A DNA stretch of 5,514 bases from Planctomycetota bacterium. Lineage in GTDB: Bacteria > Planctomycetota > UBA1135 > GCA-002686595. The stretch covers positions 1-5,514 of the forward strand of contig JARGOW010000288.1 of NCBI GenBank assembly GCA_029212955.1, read 5' to 3'. Below, piece by piece: positions 1 through 5,514 of this stretch (position 1 is its first letter; each line of letters opens with the position of its first letter). A model generated the notes under the pieces. That model saw only the letters and a program-made list of their open reading frames with translations, searched no databases and had not been told where the DNA came from. The translations under genes and the position numbers were made by a program.

Positions 1-784
1 GCAAAAGCAACCATTCGAGAAGATGGTCGGGAACCCTCGGATCCAGCAGGGTTCCGGCTTCGATGAGCAGGCTGCGATCCACAAACTTGGAATCCTTGGC
101 CAGATCTTCGATCAGGTGGGCGGTCCAAACCTGGCCCCGAACGGTTCCGAAAACCCGGGCCGCTTGCCATCGAAGGGCCAGCCGGCGTGAAACGGGACCG
201 GGAGTGTTGCAAGTCCCCCGTTCGTGCCATTGAAGAATGTGCTCGGCCGCATGGGCCAGGGGCTGGTCTGGATTCGCCACCAGGAAAGCCAACCGATCCA
301 GGGCATGCCCTGGAGTATTCAGGTAGAGGGAGAACAGCGCGGCTTCAGCGACGATGATTTCCTTGTCCCCGAGCGCTTCCACGAGGAACGGATCTTCCCC
401 ATCGAGAAGCGATCCCAACTGACCCCATGCCGTCACCGCGGCACAGCGCTCTTCCACGGTTCCCTGCCCCATCCAAAGCTCCACCTGGGAACGGGCGGAG
501 CTAGTGCGGGTTTCACCAATGGTGTAAAGGGCTGCCGCACGCCGCGTCGAGGTCAAATTTCCAGCACGGAGGGCTTCGTGGGCCGTCTGGCCCGCGCGGG
601 GCGGAAACGAATAGTCCTTGTCCCGCTCGAGAAGGGCTTCAAAGGACCAGGGGTCTATGGCTTGCGCTTTGCCTTCGCCTTCTTGGACCGGGCCGGCGCC
701 TAGCCCTTTGGAGCCAGCATGGGAATGCCCTGCTCCGACGCCCATTGCACCCACAAGGAGTGCTGCGATAAGCCTGTTTACCAT
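1..784 (-). CDS. Secreted helical-repeat (HEAT-like) protein, C-terminus cut by window edge
   Basis: The minus-strand frame is open from the ATG at 782-784 to the left edge, giving 261 visible residues and no stop. Residues 1-23 look like a signal peptide: a short basic start (MVNRL), a hydrophobic Ala/Leu/Val/Gly core, then Ser-His-Ala as a possible cleavage site, so the protein is probably exported. A Gly/Glu/Lys-rich linker follows. From about residue 65 onward the sequence is Ala- and Leu-rich with amphipathic helices, for example around 110-120 (ERCAAVTAWGQLG), 145-155 and 175-185. This resembles HEAT or PBS-lyase-type repeats used as protein-binding scaffolds. No catalytic motif is visible. 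It starts 85 bases after the phosphohexomutase stop and runs the same way, so the two could be co-transcribed. No strong ribosome-binding site is seen. The function is unknown. The reading frame is well supported, but the repeat assignment is only from appearance. Confidence 0.72.
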   Translation of the reverse strand, partial: MVNRLIAALLVGAMGVGAGHSHAGSKGLGAGPVQEGEGKAQAIDPWSFEALLERDKDYSFPPRAGQTAHEALRAGNLTSTRRAAALYTIGETRTSSARSQVELWMGQGTVEERCAAVTAWGQLGSLLDGEDPFLVEALGDKEIIVAEAALFSLYLNTPGHALDRLAFLVANPDQPLAHAAEHILQWHERGTCNTPGPVSRRLALRWQAARVFGTVRGQVWTAHLIEDLAKDSKFVDRSLLIEAGTLLDPRVPDHLLEWLLL

Positions 785-811
785 GGAAAGATTGTGCTGC
801 CTGGAATGGAA

Positions 812-841
812 GGGAACCAGCCCCGGCCCGGAAGGGTTCCC
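812..841 (-). terminator. Weak hairpin after the phosphohexomutase gene
   Basis: A 7-base inverted repeat, GGGAACC at 812-818 and GGTTCCC at 835-841, encloses a 16-base GC-rich loop just downstream of the phosphohexomutase stop. On the minus strand it is followed by TTCCATTCC, which is not a true T-tract. It could act as a weak or attenuating terminator, or be chance in GC-rich DNA. Confidence 0.25.
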
Positions 842-868
842 AGGCCCGGGGCGGGAATCCGGTTGGAT

Positions 869-2245
869 TTAGGCGGGTTGGCCAAGCAAGCCGCAAAGTT
901 CAGCCCGTTTCTGCTCGCACAGCTCGGGACTGGAGGCCTCCAAATTCAACCGAAGCAGGGGCTCCGTGTTGGATTGGCGCACGTTGAACCACCACCAGGA
1001 TTCATCCCCCAATTCCCCAAATTCCACGGTGATCCCGTCCAATTCATCCTGTTTGCCCTCGGAATAGCGCTCTTGCAGGTCCGCGATAGCGGCGGCCTTG
1101 TCCTCCACCCGGAAGTTGATTTCACCGGTGGAGTGATAGCGGCGTAGGTCCTGAACCAAATTCGAGAAAGTGCGGCCTTGGTTCTCGGGGCGCGAAAGCA
1201 GGTTGAGCGCCGAGACCATAGCGATAACACCCGAATCGCAAACAAAGTTGTCCTTGAAGTAGAAGTGACCAGAAAGCTCCCCCGCGAAGATGGCACCTTC
1301 CTGTCGCATGGTTCCCTTGATGAAAGAGTGCCCCACCCGGTCGCGAATAGGCCGCCCGCCCGCCTCGGCGATGACCTGCTTGACGACCCATGAAGAGCGC
1401 AGGTCATACACGACGGGGGCGCCGGGGTTGCGGGACAGGAAGTCTCGGGCCAGCAAGGCCGTCATCAAATCGGCGGGAACCGTGGCCCCGGTCTCATCCA
1501 CAAAACAGCAACGATCCGCATCGCCATCAAAGCAAACCCCGAGCTGGGATCCCTTGGCCTGAACCATTTCACGCACCGGGTCCAAGTTCTCTTCCTTGAG
1601 CGGATTCGCCTCATGGTTGGGGAAGGTTCCGTCCGGCTCCATGAAGAGCGAATTCACCTCCACCCCTTTCAATCCAGGCAGGATCACGGGCAGGGTGTGC
1701 CCCGCCATGCCATTGGATGCATCCAGGCTCAGTCCCAAGCCGGACTGGAGGTCGGCGAAGGACAGAACGTGTTCCCCATATGCCTCGAGCAGGTCCAACT
1801 CCGTCAGGGTGCCCCTTTCACCGGTCACTCCGGGGTAGTCCCCGGCGCACATCTTTTCGATATCCCCAATGCCGTTGGCATAGGAGATGGGCTTGGCACC
1901 ACGGGAGCAAAGCTTCATGCCATTGTACTCACCCGTGTTGTGACTCGCGGTCACGCACAGGCCCCCATCCACATCCTGGGATCCAATGGCAAAGTAGGTC
2001 ATGGGCGTGGAGGCCAAACCAATGGATACCACATCGGCACCCGCGTCCAACATTCCATCGATCACCGCTCCTGTAATCTCGGGACCGTGGGTCCGCATGT
2101 CACGTCCCACCAGCAGCCGTTTTGCTTTGAGAAGGCTTGCGAACGCGTGCCCAATCTTGCGAGCCAGGTCCGTGTCCAGTTCGGTCGGGACCACACCGCG
2201 GATGTCGTACGCCTTGAAAATGCCCATGGGGATATCGCCGGCCAT
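869..2245 (-). CDS. manB: Phosphomannomutase/phosphoglucomutase (alpha-D-phosphohexomutase)
   Basis: The product interconverts hexose 6-phosphate and hexose 1-phosphate, supplying mannose-1-P or glucose-1-P for sugar nucleotides and surface glycans; it is cytosolic. With the ATG at 2245 it has 458 residues, normal for the bacterial PMM/PGM group. The motifs appear in order: the N-terminal KAYDIRG (11-17); the phosphoserine loop TASHN with Ser101; the Mg-binding DGDADR (240-245); the sugar-binding GELSGH (322-327); and the C-terminal phosphate-binding RQSNTEP (423-429). The position after TASHN is Thr instead of the usual Pro. The start at 2245 is preferred because AAAGG lies about 6 bases upstream. 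An ATG at 2227 would also keep the KAYDIRG motif but has no such site, and a TTG at 2338 would add an unlikely tail. Sequence alone does not separate mannose from glucose preference, so the symbol is tentative. The stop is TAA at 869-871. Confidence 0.95.
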   Translation of the reverse strand: MAGDIPMGIFKAYDIRGVVPTELDTDLARKIGHAFASLLKAKRLLVGRDMRTHGPEITGAVIDGMLDAGADVVSIGLASTPMTYFAIGSQDVDGGLCVTASHNTGEYNGMKLCSRGAKPISYANGIGDIEKMCAGDYPGVTGERGTLTELDLLEAYGEHVLSFADLQSGLGLSLDASNGMAGHTLPVILPGLKGVEVNSLFMEPDGTFPNHEANPLKEENLDPVREMVQAKGSQLGVCFDGDADRCCFVDETGATVPADLMTALLARDFLSRNPGAPVVYDLRSSWVVKQVIAEAGGRPIRDRVGHSFIKGTMRQEGAIFAGELSGHFYFKDNFVCDSGVIAMVSALNLLSRPENQGRTFSNLVQDLRRYHSTGEINFRVEDKAAAIADLQERYSEGKQDELDGITVEFGELGDESWWWFNVRQSNTEPLLRLNLEASSPELCEQKRAELCGLLGQPA

Positions 2246-2282
2246 GCGGCGCCTTTTAAGTTCGAGTGGAGGGGAACAAGAC

Positions 2283-2299
2283 CCATGCGGCAGGCATGG
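2283..2299. other. Small inverted repeat in the leader of the phosphohexomutase gene
   Basis: CCATGC (2283-2288) and GCATGG (2294-2299) form a perfect 6-base inverted repeat with a 5-base spacer, about 40 bases upstream of the phosphohexomutase start. It lies in the 202-base gap (2246-2447) after the threonine aldolase stop. It could be a leader hairpin or a repressor site, or be chance. A TATCCT-like -10 box lies nearby on the minus strand, but no well-spaced -35 box was found. Confidence 0.2.
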
Positions 2300-2447
2300 C
2301 CCCATAGGATAGCGAGCCCCCGATCCCGTGCGGATCAAAAGCCCAGCAAATTGGGATTGGGCAGGTGTAGACCCCGTTTCCGGAAGTCTGGACCTCCCTG
2401 AGTGGGAACGTACGCAACCGATTTGGGGCGCTGGCCCCCACCCGCGA

Positions 2448-3497
2448 TCAACGGCCTTCGACCATGTCTTTCATGGCATCCAAAAGGCGTTGACCCGCCG
2501 CGTCGCCCACATCCATGTGGGTCACGAGCCGCAACCGGCGCGGGCCCATGCTGCTCACACGAACCCCCTTCCCTTCCAGGCTTTGAATCGCCCCCGCCGC
2601 ATCGGGCAGTCCGTCGCCCAAAACGACCATGACTATGTTGCTCTCCACCGCCTCCACATCCACGGACAAGCCGGGCATTGCAGCCAAGGCCCGGGCCAGA
2701 TGCTTGGCCAACGCGTGATCTTCCGCGAGCCGTGGAACATTTTGCTCGAGGGCTATCCGGGCCGCCTCCGCCAAATGTCCTGCCTGTCGCATCCATCCTC
2801 CCAAGCGCTTGCGCATGACCCGGGCGCGCTCCAGAAAGATTTCGGAACCGGCGATGATCGAGCCAACGGGGGCTCCCAGCCCCTTGGATAGACATAGGGC
2901 CACCGAATCAAAGTGCTGGCACCATTCCGGGGCTGCAATGCCCGTGGCCACCACGGCGTTTGCCAGCCGGGCCCCATCCAGGTGCATGGGGATCGAGTGG
3001 GACTGGGCCACGGCCGCCATGCCCTCCACCCGGGACATGGGAGAGATGCGCCCACCTGCCATATTGTGGGTCTGCTCCATGCAAATCAGCGCCGTCTTCG
3101 GGCAGTGAATAAAGACCGGCCGGATCACTTCCTCCACCTCACTAGGGTCCATGGAGCCGGACAGATCGCCCACTGTCATGGTCTGCAAACCATGCAGGGC
3201 TCCGGTGGCCCCCGCTTCAAAGGTGGTTACGTGGGCATATCGCTGCACCACGACTTCGTCCCCGGGCCGGGTCCATGAGCCCATGGCGATCTGATTGGCC
3301 ATGGTGCCCGAGGGCACGTAAAGGGCTCCTTCCTTACCCAACCACTGGGCGGCCAAGCGCTCAAGCCGCTGCACACTCGGATCCCCATCTAGCACGTCAT
3401 CCCCCACCAGGGCCTGGGCCATGGCCTCCCGCATGGCGGAGCTGGGCTGGGTCACGGTGTCGCTACGAAAGTCGGCGGGGGATTCTTGGGGATGCAT
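2448..3497 (-). CDS. ltaE: Low-specificity L-threonine aldolase (PLP-dependent)
   Basis: This fold-type I PLP enzyme cleaves L-threonine or L-allo-threonine to glycine and acetaldehyde in the cytosol. Using the ATG at 3495-3497 it has 349 residues, the usual family length. A TTG two codons upstream (3503) is an alternative start; neither has a visible ribosome-binding site. The family pattern is clear: FRSDTVTQPS near residue 10; VGDDVLDGDPSV near 31; PSGTMANQIA near 62; an AHVTTFEAG segment whose His is expected to stack on PLP (about 89); HLDGARLANA near 172, with Asp and Arg expected to bind the cofactor; CLSKGLGAPVGS near 202, whose Lys (about 205) is the Schiff-base lysine; and RKRLGGWMRQAG near 229. 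The C-terminal RLRLVTHMDV closes the small domain. It is divergent from the UDP-xylose synthase gene and 202 bases upstream of the phosphohexomutase. All key residues are present, so it should be active. Confidence 0.95.
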   Translation of the reverse strand: MHPQESPADFRSDTVTQPSSAMREAMAQALVGDDVLDGDPSVQRLERLAAQWLGKEGALYVPSGTMANQIAMGSWTRPGDEVVVQRYAHVTTFEAGATGALHGLQTMTVGDLSGSMDPSEVEEVIRPVFIHCPKTALICMEQTHNMAGGRISPMSRVEGMAAVAQSHSIPMHLDGARLANAVVATGIAAPEWCQHFDSVALCLSKGLGAPVGSIIAGSEIFLERARVMRKRLGGWMRQAGHLAEAARIALEQNVPRLAEDHALAKHLARALAAMPGLSVDVEAVESNIVMVVLGDGLPDAAGAIQSLEGKGVRVSSMGPRRLRLVTHMDVGDAAGQRLLDAMKDMVEGR

Positions 3498-3503
3498 GGT
3501 CAA

Positions 3504-3675
3504 CCAGGTTCAAGGGGAATTCGCGCGGAATGGTACCAACGGCCCCTGCGGGCCAACAGGGGGCCCGGGCCCACACCACCCACTTCTTCGAGCACCGCGG
3601 GCGGTTCCCCCGACCCGCCCCACCCATGGACCTGGTGCCGGGCCAATCCCAACCCGCACTCCAGCCCCAAACGAT
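3504..3675. promoter_or_regulatory. Divergent intergenic region with GC-rich dyads
   Basis: This 170-base gap separates the divergent threonine aldolase and UDP-xylose synthase genes, so promoters for both are expected here. It holds a perfect 12-base palindrome, GGGCCCGGGCCC, at 3561-3572, and a small hairpin, GGCCC-ctgc-GGGCC, at 3541-3554. I could not recognise convincing -35/-10 boxes on either strand, and no Shine-Dalgarno sequence precedes the ATG at 3676. The regulatory role is inferred from gene orientation alone. Confidence 0.35.
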
Positions 3676-4615
3676 ATGACAAGACTGCGAATTTGGTGAC
3701 CGGCGGAGCCGGCTTCGTCGGCGCCCACCTGTGCCGTGAACTCTTGGCCGACGGCCACGACGTGATTTGCGTGGACAACTTCTTCACCAGCCAGAAGAGC
3801 GCCGTGGCCGAGTTCCGCAGCAACCCGCACTTCGAACTGATCCGCCACGACGTGACCCACCCCCTGTGGCTCGAAGTGGATCAGTGCTACAACCTGGCAT
3901 GCCCGGCCTCGCCCGTGCACTACTGGCACAACCCGATCAAGACCATCAAAACCTCGGTCATGGGCGCCATCAACATGCTCGGCATGGCCAAGCGCACGGG
4001 GGCCCGCATCCTGCAAGCTTCCACGAGCGAAGTTTACGGCGATCCCGAGGTCAGCCCCCAACCGGAAAGCTACCACGGGGACGTGAACCCCATCGGCGTT
4101 GCGCCGAGGCCCTGTTCTTTGACTACCATCGGGCCCACGATGTGGACATCCGGGTGGTGCGCATCTTCAACACCTACGGACCGGGCATGCACCCCTACGA
4201 CGGTCGCGTGGTTTCGAACTTCATCATCGCCGCCCTGGCCGGCGAGGACATTGAGATCCATGGGGACGGTAGCCAAACGCGCTCCTTTTGCTATGTGGAC
4301 GACCTGGTGCGCGGCTTGATGGCCATGATGAACGGCCCCGAGAACTTCCATGGGCCGGTCAACCTTGGCAACCCGGGCGAACTCTCCATGCTTGATTTGG
4401 CCAAGGCCATCGTGGCCAAGATCGACTCCAAGTCCAAGATCACTTTCACGCCCGGACGCGCCGACGACCCCACCCGCCGCTGCCCCGACATTTCCCTGGC
4501 CAAAGGCAACCTGAACTGGGAACCGCGCATCGGCTTGGATGAGGGCCTGGACAAAACCATCGAGTACTTCGCCTCCCTGGACCTGTCCGAGTACAAGGAC
4601 CCCACGCGCAAATAG
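3676..4615 (+). pseudogene. uxs: UDP-glucuronate decarboxylase (UDP-xylose synthase), broken by two frameshifts
   Basis: The intact enzyme is an NAD-dependent short-chain dehydrogenase/epimerase-type protein that converts UDP-glucuronate to UDP-xylose. From the ATG at 3676 the frame reads MTRLRIW then stops at 3697; one extra T in the run 3692-3694 would restore MTRLRILVTGGAGF, the usual Rossmann start. The second frame then carries the NAD-binding GGAGFVG, DNFFTSQKS, RHDVTHPL, NLACPASPVHY and STSEVYGDPEV up to VNPIG at 4097. There the expected segment VRSCYDEGK is absent, and the match resumes in another frame with RCAEALFFDYHR, RIFNTYGPGM, DGRVVSNF and GDGSQTRSFCYVDDL, ending at TAG 4615. 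The missing segment carries the catalytic Tyr-x-x-x-Lys. Restoring 1 + 28 bases gives exactly 322 residues, normal for the family. As written, no active enzyme can be made. A sequencing or assembly error is the main alternative to a real pseudogene. The Arg usual in the YGPRM motif is Gly here. Confidence 0.9.
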
Positions 4616-4634
4616 GCAACCTTCGACAATCAAG

Positions 4635-4670
4635 AACGCACGCATCCGTAGCTCGGATGCGTGCGTTTTT
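4635..4670 (+). terminator. Strong rho-independent terminator between converging genes
   Basis: A perfect 14-base stem, AACGCACGCATCCG (4635-4648) and its complement (4654-4667), has a 5-base TAGCT loop and runs into TTTTT with a further CTTT. It lies 20 bases after the UDP-xylose synthase stop and fits a factor-independent terminator for that gene. On the minus strand the same stem is followed by TTCTTG, so it may also stop transcription of the converging DinB-like gene, less strongly. Confidence 0.92.
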
Positions 4671-4702
4671 CTTTGTCCAAATGCCCCTTACGGGGGCCCG
4701 GG

Positions 4703-5161
4703 CTATTGGCCCATCAAACGGTTCAGTTGGTGGCTGTGCCGGATAGGGTGCATGACCGCGTGTTCCAACATGGCGTCGATGCAGAAATGCGTGCCCCAGG
4801 TGGATGCGTAGGTCTTGGGCTCGAACTTGGACTGTTCCACCTCGACCAATGGCTCCTGCCAACGCTCCAAAACATGCTCCACGTACGCTTCGGCCTGCGC
4901 TTCGATTGTGTCGATCCCGGGCGCACGCTTGATCCCAGGATTGGGCAACTCCAACTTGCGACAAATCCAATTCATGTAACCAGCAGCCGCACCCAGGGTG
5001 TGGCGCAGCACATGCTCCAAGGAGTCATAATCCGTATCGGAAGTATCTGGCAACTGAACACCAGCCGTCTTCGCGGAACGCCAAACGCCTAGAAACTCCC
5101 GGAGGTGCAGAGCGTGCAGTTCAACCAGGGCCTTGGCCCCACTGTATTTGTACTCAGTCAT
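4703..5161 (-). CDS. DinB-like (DinB/DfsB superfamily) putative metal-dependent protein
   Basis: A complete 152-residue frame with ATG at 5159-5161 and TAG at 4703-4705. The length and helical character fit the DinB four-helix-bundle superfamily, whose members usually bind a divalent metal through three histidines. Candidate ligands are His54 in the segment LRHTLGAAAGYMNW and His138 and His142 in HAVMHPIRHSHQL, which matches the family's closing H-x3-H followed by a Gln. Family members include thiol-dependent S-transferases and many proteins of unknown role; nothing here picks out a substrate. There is no signal peptide or membrane segment, so it should be cytosolic. No Shine-Dalgarno sequence is visible upstream. 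It converges on the UDP-xylose synthase gene and follows the membrane-protein gene by 50 bases in the same direction, so those two may share a transcript. Confidence 0.8.
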   Translation of the reverse strand: MTEYKYSGAKALVELHALHLREFLGVWRSAKTAGVQLPDTSDTDYDSLEHVLRHTLGAAAGYMNWICRKLELPNPGIKRAPGIDTIEAQAEAYVEHVLERWQEPLVEVEQSKFEPKTYASTWGTHFCIDAMLEHAVMHPIRHSHQLNRLMGQ

Positions 5162-5211
5162 TGGAAATCGACCCGTTTTGAAAGTTCACGTTCGGATATC
5201 GCTCTGCAAAA

Positions 5212-5514
5212 TCAGAGAAATAGGGACTTCACGAATCCCTGAAAGCCGCTGTGCTGTTGCACAGACGCATCCTTAAGACGACTGGCGCGGACACCGTCCA
5301 CCCGATCCGAACCGGGAGCCTGAATCGGCTTAGGTTTGAAGGGCCGGCGCCAGAGGTAGAGGAGCCAAAGGGTGGAAACGATGGTTCCCACCGGAGTGAG
5401 CCAGATATTCCAGAAGTAGTTTTGGCTTCGCAGATCCCCAAATTCCCGTATGGAAGGTAGGGAAAGTTGCGCAGCCAAAGCCCGCAACACCGCGAATGTC
5501 ATCCACGGTGCGCA
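5212..5514 (-). CDS. C-terminal part of an unidentified membrane protein, cut by window edge
   Basis: The minus-strand frame ends with TGA at 5212-5214 and stays open to the right edge, giving 100 visible residues. An ATG at 5502 lies in frame, but the frame continues upstream of it (Cys-Ala-Pro-Trp), so this is more likely the tail of a longer protein than a complete 96-residue one. Counting from that ATG, residues about 29-51 form a Trp- and Leu-rich membrane segment (from NYFWNIW to WLLYLW), directly followed by Arg-Arg and a Lys/Pro-rich stretch, which suggests the C-terminal tail of about 45 polar residues faces the cytoplasm. The family is not recognised; a membrane glycosyltransferase or a transporter subunit are only guesses. 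The DinB-like gene lies 50 bases downstream in the same direction. Confidence 0.6.
   Translation of the reverse strand, partial: CAPWMTFAVLRALAAQLSLPSIREFGDLRSQNYFWNIWLTPVGTIVSTLWLLYLWRRPFKPKPIQAPGSDRVDGVRASRLKDASVQQHSGFQGFVKSLFL

Noticed and set aside
224..703. Plus-strand open frame opposite the helical-repeat protein
   Set aside because: The minus-strand frame has a signal peptide and coherent helical composition and spans the whole region; the plus-strand product shows no domain.
1613..2401. Long plus-strand open frame opposite the phosphohexomutase
   Set aside because: It is antisense to a gene with complete family motifs and has no recognisable domain; such shadows are common in GC-rich DNA.
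3486..4319. A 277-residue open frame that holds the first half of the UDP-xylose synthase
   Set aside because: Its first 69 residues are Pro/Gly-rich, match nothing recognisable and overlap the start of the opposite-strand aldolase. Its last 70 or so residues, after VNPIG, are out-of-frame nonsense. It is a by-product of the two frameshifts.
3767..4615. A 282-residue open frame that holds the second half of the UDP-xylose synthase
   Set aside because: Only the part from about 4097 onward matches the family; the earlier part is the wrong frame of the conserved N-terminal half. It is not a separate gene.
3510..4645. Two minus-strand open frames (3510-4076 and 4070-4645) opposite the UDP-xylose synthase
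   Set aside because: Both are His/Val/Gly-rich mirror frames of conserved plus-strand coding sequence and cross the terminator or the promoter region.
1..5514. A previously undescribed defence, mobile or RNA-based system
   Set aside because: No arrays, long repeats, recombinases, nucleases, toxin-antitoxin pairs or structured RNA beyond simple hairpins were seen; every complete gene belongs to a known family.

Overview
The window is a roughly 60% GC bacterial chromosome fragment of ordinary housekeeping and sugar-nucleotide genes. No rRNA, tRNA, CRISPR array, transposase or phage gene was seen, so no lineage can be assigned. Most starts lack a clear Shine-Dalgarno sequence. The genes look Gram-negative in style, but that is only a guess.

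Layout, left to right: (1) a minus-strand secreted, helical-repeat (HEAT-like) protein whose C-terminus runs off the left edge; (2) a minus-strand phosphomannomutase/phosphoglucomutase, complete with all family motifs; (3) a minus-strand low-specificity L-threonine aldolase, complete; (4) a plus-strand UDP-glucuronate decarboxylase (UDP-xylose synthase) that is clearly recognisable but broken in two places; (5) a strong rho-independent terminator between converging genes; (6) a minus-strand DinB-like protein with a putative metal-binding His triad; (7) the C-terminal end of a minus-strand membrane protein that enters from the right edge.

The most notable observation is the UDP-xylose synthase gene. 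It needs one inserted base near codon 6 and about 28 inserted bases near codon 142 to read as a normal protein. Together these give exactly 322 codons plus a stop. The missing 28 bases correspond to the segment holding the catalytic Tyr-x-x-x-Lys pair. The neighbouring complete genes are intact and of normal length. The gene is therefore either a recently inactivated pseudogene or carries local sequence/assembly errors.

The phosphohexomutase and UDP-xylose synthase both belong to sugar-nucleotide supply for surface glycans, which is a plausible but loose link. The threonine aldolase and DinB-like protein have no obvious connection to them. I found no evidence for a previously undescribed multi-gene system in this window.
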